A DNA stretch of 13,400 nt, taken from an uncultured Oscillospiraceae bacterium. GTDB taxonomy: Bacteria > Bacillota > Clostridia > Oscillospirales > Oscillospiraceae. The position numbers and the translations under genes were made by a program. A model generated the notes under the pieces. It searched no databases. It worked only from the letters and a program-made list of their open reading frames with translations, and had not been told where the DNA came from. Below, piece by piece: positions 1 through 7,201 of the stretch. The first letter of the stretch is position 1. Each line of letters begins with the position of its first letter. The stretch lies in NCBI GenBank assembly GCA_910588365.1, contig CAJUQS010000002.1, forward strand, positions 1-13,400, written 5' to 3'.

Positions 1-2
1 AA

Positions 3-140
3 CGCTGTCTGGCCAGTCTTTTTCCCGCCATACTGTGTCGCTTTCCCTTGCAATCCGTCAGGATTGCTGCGGAAAATCTCCTTGTCTGACGAGAAAAATA
101 CTCGTCCATCCAGCATCCCCCGGTTATGAATACAGGTTCT
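3..140 (-). repeat. Left copy of the 138-bp terminal inverted repeat
   Basis: Reverse complement of the last 138 bases of the window (13263-13400), with no mismatch found by eye; similarity stops at base 141. Bases 1-2 cannot be compared because the right copy runs off the window. Read on the minus strand it begins AGAACCTGTATTCATAA and then stays open in one frame, but no recognisable transposase is visible. It lies just beyond the terminator of the CD1247-type gene. It is probably one end of a multicopy insertion sequence or dispersed repeat. The exact coincidence of both copies with the window ends suggests assembly break points. Confidence 0.9.
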
Positions 141-164
141 CAGTCCGCTCCCGCTCAAAAGATC

Positions 165-197
165 GCCAAAAACAGGGGCATCCGGTCAGGATGCCCC
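165..197 (-). terminator. Intrinsic terminator after the CD1247-type gene
   Basis: On the minus strand GGGGCATCC pairs with GGATGCCCC (175-183 with 189-197, 5-nt loop), followed by TGTTTTTGG. It has a classic shape and is the second of two hairpins after the stop codon. Confidence 0.8.
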
Positions 198-206
198 GCA
201 GCAACG

Positions 207-239
207 GACCCCCGCGCAGCCAGTGAACGCGCGGGGGTC
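207..239 (-). terminator. Proximal hairpin after the CD1247-type gene
   Basis: A perfect 11-bp stem, GACCCCCGCGC (207-217) with GCGCGGGGGTC (229-239), begins 10 bases after the stop codon. It has no T-tract of its own, so it is more likely a 3'-end stabilising hairpin working with the true terminator at 165-197. Confidence 0.5.
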
Positions 240-249
240 TATGGTTTCA

Positions 250-729
250 TCAGTCCTCGCCCTCTTCGGCATCCTCTTCGTCCTCGTCCGGGGCCTCGCC
301 GCACGCGCCGCAGCATCCGCCGCAGCCGCTCAGATCCTCCAGGTCGAACTCCAGCTTTTCGCCGCAGTTCGGGCACAGCACGGATCCGTCTGCCAGGATG
401 GTCTCATCGAAGAAGATCTCCTCATCGCAGTTGGGACAGGTGGTCTGATAGACCTCGCCGTCCTCATCGTCCTCTTCCTCTCCGTCCTCTCCGTCCTCTC
501 CGCCTTCCAGCTCGTAGATGAAGGTCTCCACGTCGCTCAGATCGTCGCTGACCGCGTCAAGGCCCTCCTCCAGATCGCTCTGCTCTTCGCGGATGTCCTG
601 GAGCTCCAGGGCGATATCGTCCAGGATGTCCATCATCACCTTGAGGAGTTTGCCCTCCTTGGACTTGCCGTCCATGCCGAGGCCCTCGGCCAAGCCCTTC
701 ATATACGCGACCTTTTCCAGAATTTCCAT
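250..729 (-). CDS. CD1247 N-terminal domain-type zinc-ribbon protein
   Basis: A 159-residue acidic protein with two parts. Residues 1-75 form a predicted helical region (start MEILEKVAYMKGLAEGLG) resembling the family named after Clostridioides difficile CD1247. Then comes a zinc-ribbon with C98-x2-C101 and C119-x2-C122. The C-terminus has a second Cys cluster (C136, C139, C140, C143, all Gly/Ala-spaced) and ends in a run of Asp/Glu; another acidic run lies at 76-92. The start is supported by AAAGGAG 8 bases before the ATG. It lies 151 bp downstream of efp in the same direction, an arrangement I recall from other Clostridia. Function is unknown in the family; the zinc-ribbon and acidic linker suggest a protein or nucleic-acid contact role, which is inference. 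The family name is from memory of the N-terminal pattern. Confidence 0.8.
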   Translation of the reverse strand: MEILEKVAYMKGLAEGLGMDGKSKEGKLLKVMMDILDDIALELQDIREEQSDLEEGLDAVSDDLSDVETFIYELEGGEDGEDGEEEDDEDGEVYQTTCPNCDEEIFFDETILADGSVLCPNCGEKLEFDLEDLSGCGGCCGACGEAPDEDEEDAEEGED

Positions 730-835
730 AGAGATTTCTCCTTTCTAAAAAACGGCTGCTGGTTGACTACTCCTCCGCATATTGGGAGGAGGATACCCCC
801 CGGGCAGCGCCCGGTCCGGGCCGTTCCCCTCCCTC

Positions 836-855
836 AAAAAGGCGGCTATGCCGCC
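836..855 (-). terminator. Terminator after efp
   Basis: On the minus strand GGCGGC-ATA-GCCGCC (855-841) is followed directly by TTTTTG (840-835). The stem is short, but it sits 26 bp after the efp stop. A further weak dyad, CTCCTCC/GGAGGAG, lies at about 770-793 before the next gene. Confidence 0.65.
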
Positions 856-880
856 CTCCTGACGCTCGCCGTACCCGCGC

Positions 881-1450
881 TTACTCCTTGCAGCGGGACA
901 GGTACTCGCCGGTGCGGGTATCAATGGTGATCTTGTCGCCCACGTCGATGAACAGGGGCACCTTGATCTCCGCGCCGGTCTCCAGGGTGGCGGGCTTGGT
1001 GACGTTGGTGGCGGTGTTGCCGGCGAAGCCGGGCTCGGTGTCGGTAACCACCAGGTCCATGAAGTTGGGGCACTCCAGGCCGAAGACGGTGCCCTTGTAG
1101 CTGAGCACCTTGCACATGGTGTTCTCCTTGACGAAGCGGAACGCGTCGCCCAGCAGGTCCTTGTTCAGGGGCACCATATCGTATGTCTCCTGGTCCATGA
1201 AATAGTACAGATCTCCGTCGCTGTAGCTGTATTCCATGTCCTTGCGCTCAACAAAGGCCTCCTCGAACTTGGCCGTGGGGTTGAAGCTGGTCTCGGTGAC
1301 CGCGCCGGTCACCACGTTTTTCATCTTGGTGCGGACGAAGGCCGCGCCCTTGCCGGGCTTGACGTGCTGGAACTCGATGACCTGCATCACCTTTCCATCC
1401 ATCTCAAAGGTCTTTCCGTTGCGGAACTCGCCGGCGGTAATCGTTGCCAT
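881..1450 (-). CDS. efp: Translation elongation factor P
   Basis: A 189-residue protein, close to the usual 185-188 of EF-P. EF-P enters the ribosomal E site and relieves stalling at consecutive prolines. The N-terminal KOW-like domain carries the loop HVKPGKGAAFVRTK (residues 29-42), whose tip lysine K34 matches the residue that is modified in several bacteria. The two OB domains follow, including the SYSDGDLYYFMDQETYDM stretch and the C-terminal GDKITIDTRTGEYLSR signature. The protein ends in CKE after the usual EYLSR, a short non-standard tail. A perfect AGGAGG lies 9 bases before the ATG. It has its own promoter and is followed by the CD1247-type gene. No lysine-modifying enzyme is encoded in the window, so the modification type cannot be told. 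Confidence 0.97.
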   Translation of the reverse strand: MATITAGEFRNGKTFEMDGKVMQVIEFQHVKPGKGAAFVRTKMKNVVTGAVTETSFNPTAKFEEAFVERKDMEYSYSDGDLYYFMDQETYDMVPLNKDLLGDAFRFVKENTMCKVLSYKGTVFGLECPNFMDLVVTDTEPGFAGNTATNVTKPATLETGAEIKVPLFIDVGDKITIDTRTGEYLSRCKE

Positions 1451-1493
1451 ATTGTATATCCTCCTGAAAAGTGGAATAATTTGTCCTCAGGAT

Positions 1494-1522
1494 ATTTTAC
1501 CGTACTTCCAGCATAATTGCAA
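1494..1522 (-). promoter_or_regulatory. Sigma-A promoter of efp
   Basis: Minus strand: TTGCAA (1522-1517), 17-bp spacer, TAAAAT (1499-1494). The predicted start is near 1487, leaving a leader of about 37 nt with the AGGAGG site. Confidence 0.7.
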
Positions 1523-1605
1523 GTATTTTTGCGCAGCTCTGTACAAATTTTTAGGATGCCGGAAATACGGGGAAATATACGGGATTTTTTTCGTTCATTC
1601 CGGGA

Positions 1606-2784
1606 CTACCAGAGCCTGAGCCGCTGGATTCCCCACCTTGCCGCCCGGTAGACCGGCGTCTCCAGCTCCCTTGCCGCGCGGCGCAGCTCCTCGCGGATGG
1701 GGATATGCTGGGGGCAGTGAAGCTCGCACCTGCCGCAGCGGAGGCACTGGGAGGCGCTGGCGGGCGCCTTGCGCATGGCGGTACACTGCAAATAGTCCCG
1801 CCGGCCGGACCCCCTGCTCTCGGCGTACATGGCGTTGTAGCACCGGAAGGTCCCGGGGATATCCACCCCCGCCGGACAGGGCATACAGTATCCGCAGCCC
1901 GTGCAGCCCACCTTGATGCGGCGGCGGATCTCCTCCCTCACCTGCTCCACCAGCGCCCGGTCGCCCTCCGTCAGGCACCCGGGCCGGGCGCCGTCCGCCG
2001 TGGCCAGGTTCTCGGACACCATCTCCAGAGAGCTCATGCCCGACAGCACGCAGGTGACCTCCGGCTGGTCGTAGAGCCAGCGGAAGGCCAGGGCGGCAGG
2101 GGTGGAGCCGCCCTGATTTTTTCGGAACAGGGCCTTGGCGGACTCCGGCAGCAGCTCCACCAGCCGCCCGCCACGCAGGGGCTCCATGACGATGACCGGC
2201 AGCCCCCTTTCGTGGGCGTACCGCAGGCCCTCCACCCCGGCCTGGCTGGTTTCGTCCATATAGTTGTACTGAATCTGGCAGAAGTCCCAGCTGTAGGCGT
2301 CCACCAGCTTTTTGAACATGCCGGTGTTCCCGTGATAGGAGAACCCGATATTCCGAATCTGGCCGGAGGCCAGCTTGCGCGAAATCCATTCCGCCATGCC
2401 CAGCTGCTTCAGCCTCTCCCAGGTATCCAGATCGGTGAGCATGTGCATGAGATAGTAATCAATGTAATCCGTCCCCAGCCGCCGCAGCTCCTCCTGGAAG
2501 ATCTTTTCCGCGCCGTCCACGCTCTTGATCAGGTAGTGGGGCAGCTTGGTGGCCAGGAACACCCTGTCACGGCACCGGTTCCGGCGCAGGATCTCCCCCA
2601 CCGCCGCCTCGCTGCCGGGATAAATATAGGCGGTATCCAGGTAGTTGACGCCGCCCCGGATGGCCGCCATCAATTCCCGCTCCGCCTTGTCGATGTCAAT
2701 GGATCCGCCCTTTTTCGTAAAACGCATACAGCCATAGCCCAAAACGGAGATGTCACTCCCCTTTTTATCCTTCCGGTACTGCAT
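1606..2784 (-). CDS. Aldo/keto reductase with C-terminal 4Fe-4S domain
   Basis: A 392-residue protein. Residues 1-280 form an aldo/keto reductase TIM barrel with the complete catalytic tetrad D50, Y55, K80 and H114 in LDTAYIY, LATKLP and LMHML. A ferredoxin-like tail follows, with C294-x2-C297-x2-C300-x2-C303 (then P) and C347-x2-C350-x2-C353-x3-C357 (then P), ready to bind two [4Fe-4S] clusters. This domain pairing is common in anaerobic Clostridia and usually annotated as an oxidoreductase of unknown substrate. The clusters suggest electron transfer with ferredoxin or flavodoxin rather than plain NADPH chemistry (inference). GGAGGG precedes the ATG. No promoter was seen in the 78-bp gap to rpmF, so it may depend on read-through past the rpmF terminator. 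No convincing terminator was seen after its stop. Confidence 0.93.
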   Translation of the reverse strand: MQYRKDKKGSDISVLGYGCMRFTKKGGSIDIDKAERELMAAIRGGVNYLDTAYIYPGSEAAVGEILRRNRCRDRVFLATKLPHYLIKSVDGAEKIFQEELRRLGTDYIDYYLMHMLTDLDTWERLKQLGMAEWISRKLASGQIRNIGFSYHGNTGMFKKLVDAYSWDFCQIQYNYMDETSQAGVEGLRYAHERGLPVIVMEPLRGGRLVELLPESAKALFRKNQGGSTPAALAFRWLYDQPEVTCVLSGMSSLEMVSENLATADGARPGCLTEGDRALVEQVREEIRRRIKVGCTGCGYCMPCPAGVDIPGTFRCYNAMYAESRGSGRRDYLQCTAMRKAPASASQCLRCGRCELHCPQHIPIREELRRAARELETPVYRAARWGIQRLRLW

Positions 2785-2824
2785 CGTGCTCCCTCCTTCC
2801 AGGCCGCTTGGGTACAGGCTCTAA

Positions 2825-2854
2825 AAATGCGGAGGCCCGCCGGCCTCCGCATTT
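2825..2854 (-). terminator. Terminator after rpmF
   Basis: A 13-bp stem, AAATGCGGAGGCC (2825-2837) with GGCCTCCGCATTT (2842-2854) and a 4-nt loop. On the minus strand it runs into ATTTTTAG. It begins 9 bp after the rpmF stop, so it separates rpmF from the reductase gene. Confidence 0.85.
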
Positions 2855-2862
2855 GTACAGGA

Positions 2863-3051
2863 TTACTCCTCGGAAGCGGCGCTCTTGACCTGACGGCCGT
2901 TGTAAGTACCGCACTCGGGGCACATTCTGTGGGGCAGGCGCATCGCGCCGCACTTGGGGCAAGGAGTCAGACCGGGAGCCTTCAGCTTCCAGACGGAGCT
3001 GCGGCGCTTGTCGCGTCTTGCCTTTGATACTTTACCCTTGGGGACTGCCAT
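2863..3051 (-). CDS. rpmF: 50S ribosomal protein L32
   Basis: A 62-residue protein with the canonical L32 start MAVPKGKVSKARRDKRRSS and the zinc-ribbon cysteines C31-x2-C34 and C44-x2-C47, so this is the zinc-binding form. It is a structural protein of the large ribosomal subunit. A perfect AGGAGGTG precedes the ATG. It lies 36 bp after the DUF177 gene, the conserved yceD-rpmF pair of many bacteria, and both should be expressed from the promoter at 3622-3650. The usual downstream fatty-acid genes (plsX, fabH) are absent here; an aldo/keto reductase follows. Confidence 0.97.
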   Translation of the reverse strand: MAVPKGKVSKARRDKRRSSVWKLKAPGLTPCPKCGAMRLPHRMCPECGTYNGRQVKSAASEE

Positions 3052-3087
3052 GATGACACCTCCTGTATATCTGAATTTTTGTTTTTC

Positions 3088-3594
3088 TTATTGATCGGCT
3101 TCCTTTTCCAGAAGACTGGCCAGCACCGCCAATCGGGGGTCCACTTCCTTTTTACAGGTGCAGCTCCCTTGGTTGAGATCAACGCCGCAGCCGGGGCACA
3201 GCCCCTTGCAGTCCTCGGAACAGAGGGTCTTTGCGTCCATCTCCAGAATGAACGCCGTCCGGGCCAGCTCGCCCACGTCCACGGCGCCGTCCTCCAGAAG
3301 GACAATCTCATCGCTGTCCCCGTTCTCCACCTGCTGGGCCAGCATGTACTCGCAGCTGACCTGTCTGGGGTTGTCGAACGTCTTCAGACAGCGGTCGCAG
3401 ACGGACTGGAGGACCGTGCCGGCGGTAAAGGACAAAAGGAGCATCTCCGCAGTATTCCGCACATTGCCGGTTACCACCACCGGGTTCTGGGCGGGGTACA
3501 GGCCGCCGAAGTCCACATCGGACAGATCCAGATCAAACCGGAAGTCAATCCGCTCTCCGGGGGCATTGATGATTCTTTTAACATCTACTACCAT
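3088..3594 (-). CDS. DUF177 (YceD-family) protein
   Basis: A 168-residue protein of the DUF177/YceD family. The C-terminal pattern LCSEDCKGLCPGCGVDLN (124-141) followed by C-T-C (145-147) and the earlier C66-D-R-C69 are typical. The position directly upstream of rpmF is conserved in bacteria and plants. YceD homologues have been linked to 23S rRNA accumulation and large-subunit assembly in other organisms; the molecular role here is inferred from that. The six cysteines at 125-147 look like a metal site. GAGGTG lies 5 bases before the ATG, and a perfect consensus promoter lies upstream. Confidence 0.92.
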   Translation of the reverse strand: MVVDVKRIINAPGERIDFRFDLDLSDVDFGGLYPAQNPVVVTGNVRNTAEMLLLSFTAGTVLQSVCDRCLKTFDNPRQVSCEYMLAQQVENGDSDEIVLLEDGAVDVGELARTAFILEMDAKTLCSEDCKGLCPGCGVDLNQGSCTCKKEVDPRLAVLASLLEKEADQ

Positions 3595-3621
3595 AGCACA
3601 CCTCGCAAAGACACAACTAGC

Positions 3622-3650
3622 ATTATAGTGTACCCGGGGCGGAATGTCAA
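3622..3650 (-). promoter_or_regulatory. Perfect sigma-A promoter of DUF177-rpmF
   Basis: Minus strand: TTGACA (3650-3645), 17-bp spacer, TATAAT (3627-3622), with an A/T-rich run upstream (3650-3675) that could act as an UP element. This fits a ribosomal-protein operon. Confidence 0.9.
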
Positions 3651-3751
3651 ATATTTTTTCATTTTTTTCTCAAATTTTCTTGTTTCTCCGCCGCCGGGCA
3701 GAAAAAGCCTCCGCGGCCCTCTTCCCGGCCGCCGGATTTTGTCCGCGGCTC

Positions 3752-3780
3752 TTGACAAACCGCCCCCTTTTGGCTATACT
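3752..3780 (+). promoter_or_regulatory. Sigma-A promoter of the valS T-box transcript
   Basis: TTGACA (3752-3757), 17-bp spacer, TATACT (3775-3780). The start is predicted near 3787, giving a leader of about 267 nt. It diverges from the DUF177 promoter about 100 bp away. Confidence 0.88.
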
Positions 3781-3786
3781 GTCAGC

Positions 3787-4030
3787 AGAAAAAGCTGTGA
3801 AAGGGACCAGTACGCTCATCACCGGCGTCAGAGAGAGGCCGGGCGGTGCGAGACCTCGGAAGGTGGGAGCGGAAGTCACCCCGGAGCTTCGTCCCCGAAC
3901 CTTCAGTAGGGGCCGGCGGGTCCTCCCGTTACAGAGGCAGAGTGTCCCCGGGGCTTTCCGGGGGAATTCAGGTGGTACCGCGGATTGTTCAGTCCGTCCT
4001 GAGCAGAATTTGCTCGGGGCGGATTTTTTT
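3787..4030 (+). promoter_or_regulatory. T-box riboswitch, valine-specific, upstream of valS
   Basis: The conserved antiterminator core AGGTGGTACCGCGG lies at 3970-3983. Its TGGT (3973-3976) would pair with the NCCA end of uncharged tRNA-Val, whose discriminator base is normally A. A Stem I-like region begins near 3825 with an AGAGAG element. The best specifier candidate is GTC at 3875-3877 in the context GGAAGTCACC, a valine codon followed by A. A strong terminator (3994-4030) comes after the T-box core. Together these predict that uncharged tRNA-Val binding opens transcription of valS. The specifier position is by eye; the class and gene match are firm. Confidence 0.95.
3994..4030 (+). terminator. 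Regulated terminator of the valS T-box
   Basis: A 12-bp stem (3994-4005 with 4011-4022, including G-U pairs, loop GAATT) followed by A and seven T. It is mutually exclusive with the T-box antiterminator just upstream. Confidence 0.88.
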
Positions 4031-4053
4031 CGCCCCGAAGAAGGAGTGTCAAC

Positions 4054-6729
4054 ATGAGAAAAGAACTGCCAAAGACCTACGAGCCCCAGGAGGTGGAGGG
4101 GAAAATCTACCAGATGTGGATGGACGCGGACTGCTTCCACGCCGCCCCCAACCCCGACAAGAAGCCCTTCTCCATCGTCATGCCCCCCCCCAACGTCACC
4201 GGCCAGCTCCACATGGGCCACGCCATGGACGATGCCCTCCAGGACATGCTGATCCGCTACAAGCGGATGCAGGGTTATGAGGCCATGTGGATGCCCGGCG
4301 TGGACCACGCGGGCATTGCCACCCAGATCAAGGTGGAGGAGGAGCTGCGCAAGAACGAGGGCCTCACCCGCCATGACCTGGGCCGGGAGAAGTTCCTGGA
4401 ACGGGTGTGGGACTGGAAGAACAAATACGGCCACCGCATCGTGGAGCAGCAGAAAAAGCTGGGGTGCTCCTGCGACTGGGACCGCTCCCGCTTTACCATG
4501 GACGAGGGACTCAGCAAGGCCGTGCGGGAGGCCTTCTGCGAGCTCTACGACAAGGGCCTCATCTACAAGGGCAGCCGCATCATCAACTGGTGCCCCCACT
4601 GCGCCACCGCCCTCTCCGACGCGGAGGTCGAGTACGAGGACAAGCCCGGCCACCTGTGGTATATCCGCTACCCCCTGACCGATGGCAGCGGCGACCTGGT
4701 GGTGGCCACCACCCGCCCGGAGACTATGATGGGCGACACCGGCGTGGCCGTGAACCCGGAGGACGAGCGGTTCAGGCACCTGGTGGGCAAGACCTGCATC
4801 CTGCCCATCATGAACCGGGAGATCCCCATCGTGGCCGACGGGTACGTGGAGCTGGGCTTCGGCACCGGCGCGGTGAAGATGACCCCCGCCCACGACCCTA
4901 ACGACTTCGAGGTGGGCCTGCGCCACAACCTGGAGACCATCCGGGTCATCGACGACAACGGCGTCATCAACGACAACGGCGGGCCCTACGCTGGGCTGGA
5001 CCGCTACGAGTGCCGCAAGCAGCTGGTCAAGGACCTTGAGGAGCAGGGGTACCTCGTCAAGACCGAGGACTACAGCCACAACGTGGGCACCTGCTACCGG
5101 TGCAAGAGCGACGTGGAGCCCCTCATCTCCGCCCAGTGGTTCGTGAAGATGGAGCCCCTGGCCAAGGAGGCCCTGCGGGTGGTCAACGAGGGCGAGGTCC
5201 AGTTCATCCCCGACCGCTTCGCCAAGACCTACACCAACTGGATGGAGAACGTCCACGACTGGTGCATCTCCCGTCAGCTCTGGTGGGGCCATCAGATCCC
5301 CGCCTGGACCTGCCAGGACTGCGGCCACATCACTGTGGACCGCATCGATCCCACCCATTGCGCCAAGTGCGGCAGTGAGAACATCGTCCGGGAGGAGGAC
5401 GTGCTGGACACCTGGTTCTCCTCGGCCCTCTGGCCCTTCTCCACCTTCGGGTGGCCGGAGAAGACGCCGGAGCTGGACTACTTCTACCCCACCAGCGTCC
5501 TGGTGACGGGCTATGACATCATCTTCTTCTGGGTGGCCCGGATGATCTTCTCCGGCTGTGAGCAGATGAAGAAGCCTCCCTTTCAAAAGGTCCTCATCCA
5601 CGGCCTGGTCCGGGACAGCAAGGGCCGGAAGATGTCGAAGTCCCTGGGCAACGGCATCGACCCCCTGGAGATTGCCGGCAAGTACGGCGCGGACGCCCTG
5701 CGCTTCAACCTCATCACCGGCAACAGCCCCGGCAACGACATGCGCTTCTACGAGGAGAAGTGCGAGGCCATGCGCAACTTCGCCAACAAGATCTGGAACG
5801 CCAGCCGCTTTGTGCTCATGAACCTGACCATCGACGAGGTCCAGCTCCCGGAGAAGCTGGAGCTGGAGGACAAGTGGGTCCTCTCCAAGCTGAACACCCT
5901 CATCAGGGAGGTCACCGAGAACCTGGATGCCTACGAGCTGGGCGTGGCCTCCGCCAAGGTCTATGACTTCATCTGGGACACCTACTGCGACTGGTATATC
6001 GAGCTGACCAAGGGCCGGATGCAGGGCGAGGGGGCGCAGAGCGCACAGAACGTTCTCTGCTATGTGCTCATCCAGATGCTCCGCCTCCTGCACCCCTTCA
6101 TGCCCTTCATCACAGAGGAGATCTATCAGGCTCTGCCCCACGCGGCGGGCGAGAAGAGCCCCTTCATCATGTGCTCCGACTGGCCGGTGTACGATGAGAA
6201 GCACGCTTTCCCGGAGGAGGAGGCCGCCATGGAGGAGATCATGGACGCCATCCGGGCCATCCGCACGCGCCGGGCGGAGATGAACGTCCCCCCCAGCCGG
6301 AAGGTGCAGCTGACCATCGCCGCCGCCCGGCAGGAGGTGTTCGCCGCCGGGGCCCCCTTCTTCCAGCGCCTGGCCTCCGCCAGCGAGGTCCGCGTGACGC
6401 CCGCCGCCCAGGCGCCCGCCGCCCAGGCGCCCGCCGCCCAGGCGCCCGCCGCCCAGGGCATGGTGGAGGTGGTCACCCACGCGGCCCGGGTGTTCATGCC
6501 CCTGGCGGAGCTGGTGGATGTTCAGCAGGAGCTGGAGCGCATCGCCAGGGAGAAGGCCAAGGCCGAGGGGCACCTCAAGGGCATCGAGGCCAAGCTCAGC
6601 AGCGAGGCCTTCACCTCCAAGGCCCCGGCCCACATCGTCCAGAACCAGCGGGACCAGGCGGAGAAGCTGCGCGCGCTGATTGCCCAGCTGGAGCAGTCGG
6701 CGGCGGCAATGGGAAAAATGGCGCAGTAA
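4054..6729 (+). CDS. valS: Valyl-tRNA synthetase
   Basis: An 891-residue class Ia aminoacyl-tRNA synthetase that charges tRNA-Val. The HIGH motif appears as HMGH at residues 53-56 after PPPNVTGQL. The CP1 editing domain contains ATTRPETMMGDTGVAVNP and GTGAVKMTPAHDPNDFEVG. KMSKS is exact at 526-530. The anticodon-binding domain and the C-terminal coiled-coil arm (about 815-885) are present, so the protein is full length. An unusual insert at 782-801 repeats A-P-A-A-Q four times (first unit TPAAQ), encoded by 15-bp tandem DNA repeats in the linker before the coiled-coil arm. AAGGAG lies 9 bases before the ATG. It is controlled by the T-box. A weak 8-bp dyad with a long loop spans the stop codon (about 6699-6738) before ATTATTTTT; termination there is uncertain. 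Confidence 0.97.
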   Translation: MRKELPKTYEPQEVEGKIYQMWMDADCFHAAPNPDKKPFSIVMPPPNVTGQLHMGHAMDDALQDMLIRYKRMQGYEAMWMPGVDHAGIATQIKVEEELRKNEGLTRHDLGREKFLERVWDWKNKYGHRIVEQQKKLGCSCDWDRSRFTMDEGLSKAVREAFCELYDKGLIYKGSRIINWCPHCATALSDAEVEYEDKPGHLWYIRYPLTDGSGDLVVATTRPETMMGDTGVAVNPEDERFRHLVGKTCILPIMNREIPIVADGYVELGFGTGAVKMTPAHDPNDFEVGLRHNLETIRVIDDNGVINDNGGPYAGLDRYECRKQLVKDLEEQGYLVKTEDYSHNVGTCYRCKSDVEPLISAQWFVKMEPLAKEALRVVNEGEVQFIPDRFAKTYTNWMENVHDWCISRQLWWGHQIPAWTCQDCGHITVDRIDPTHCAKCGSENIVREEDVLDTWFSSALWPFSTFGWPEKTPELDYFYPTSVLVTGYDIIFFWVARMIFSGCEQMKKPPFQKVLIHGLVRDSKGRKMSKSLGNGIDPLEIAGKYGADALRFNLITGNSPGNDMRFYEEKCEAMRNFANKIWNASRFVLMNLTIDEVQLPEKLELEDKWVLSKLNTLIREVTENLDAYELGVASAKVYDFIWDTYCDWYIELTKGRMQGEGAQSAQNVLCYVLIQMLRLLHPFMPFITEEIYQALPHAAGEKSPFIMCSDWPVYDEKHAFPEEEAAMEEIMDAIRAIRTRRAEMNVPPSRKVQLTIAAARQEVFAAGAPFFQRLASASEVRVTPAAQAPAAQAPAAQAPAAQGMVEVVTHAARVFMPLAELVDVQQELERIAREKAKAEGHLKGIEAKLSSEAFTSKAPAHIVQNQRDQAEKLRALIAQLEQSAAAMGKMAQ
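6398..6457 (+). repeat. Four 15-bp tandem repeats inside valS
   Basis: The unit CGCCCGCCGCCCAGG occurs four times, head to tail and identical, at 6398-6412, 6413-6427, 6428-6442 and 6443-6457. The length is a multiple of three, so copy-number change keeps the frame. Confidence 0.95.
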
Positions 6730-6773
6730 AACCGCCGCCCGGACCATTATTTTTCCGAACTGGCAGATTTTGC

Positions 6774-6801
6774 TTGCAAATGGCGCGATTTACGGTATAA
6801 T
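6774..6801 (+). promoter_or_regulatory. Promoter of the darA leader
   Basis: TTGCAA (6774-6779), 16-bp spacer, perfect TATAAT (6796-6801). The predicted start near 6807 lies in a G-run, about 395 nt before darA. An A/T-rich stretch lies upstream. Confidence 0.75.
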
Positions 6802-6806
6802 AGAAG

Positions 6807-7170
6807 GGGGAAGCATTGATGAAATCCCGTCTTATCCCGGGTGAATCCATGCTTTCGCAGAAAGTTCCTTTGGAGAATCAGGCGCTGTTTGAAAAATGGA
6901 ACTATGACCAAAGGCGAGGAATTTTGCTGCCGGATGAAGCCGGTTTGACGCAGGAATCCATACCGTGCAATGCCCCCATCCGTGGGCCCGCCTGGGGCGG
7001 GCTTAGCGCTGAAAGCACCGCCATGCGGCGCTTCACGGAGGGGTCATGCACGATTATTCTGCACAGGCGCTCGATGCGCCTGTTGCAGAATTCTGGGTGG
7101 ACTGCAAGGAAAACCGGCAATATATGGCGGCAAAAGGGCCGCTTTCTGGGCGTGCTGCCATTTTTCAAAC
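6807..7170 (+). ncRNA. Candidate structured leader or sRNA upstream of darA
   Basis: I recognise no known RNA family in this stretch. Pairing seen by eye: AAGCAT (6811-6816) with ATGCTT (6849-6854); CCTTTGG with CCAAAGG (about 6865-6915). There is also a three-way junction closed by CCCC+TCCGTG (6973-6984, 2-nt bulge) with CACGGA+GGGG (7034-7043). It holds GCCCGCC-TGG-GGCGGGC (6986-7002) and a second arm (7005-7032). A 15-bp hairpin with one bulge lies at 7056-7091, and a terminator-like hairpin ends at 7165. Codon use in all overlapping frames is unlike the GC-ending genes around it. It could be a cis-regulatory leader of darA or an independent RNA. T-box, ydaO, tmRNA, RNase P and SRP hallmarks were looked for and not found. 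Confidence 0.55.
7124..7166 (+). terminator. Possible attenuator hairpin before darA
   Basis: ATGGCGGCA (7124-7132) pairs with TGCTGCCAT (7153-7161, one G-U), directly followed by a T-run to 7165. The large loop has a small inner helix. It is placed 36 bp before the darA start, where a riboswitch expression platform would be. Confidence 0.55.
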
Positions 7171-7201
7171 AAGCCCCAATCCTGGAAGAGAGGTGCGTCA
7201 C

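Noticed and set aside
3670..6747. Long open frame of about 1025 codons on the minus strand
   Set aside because: It is antisense to valS. Its composition (His, Gly, Val, Leu-rich) is the typical shadow of a GC-rich gene, and valS has full motifs and regulation.
6699..6750. Terminator of valS
   Set aside because: The 8-bp GGCGGCGG/CCGCCGCC stem has a loop of about 30 nt and the T-run is not adjacent; it is too weak to call.
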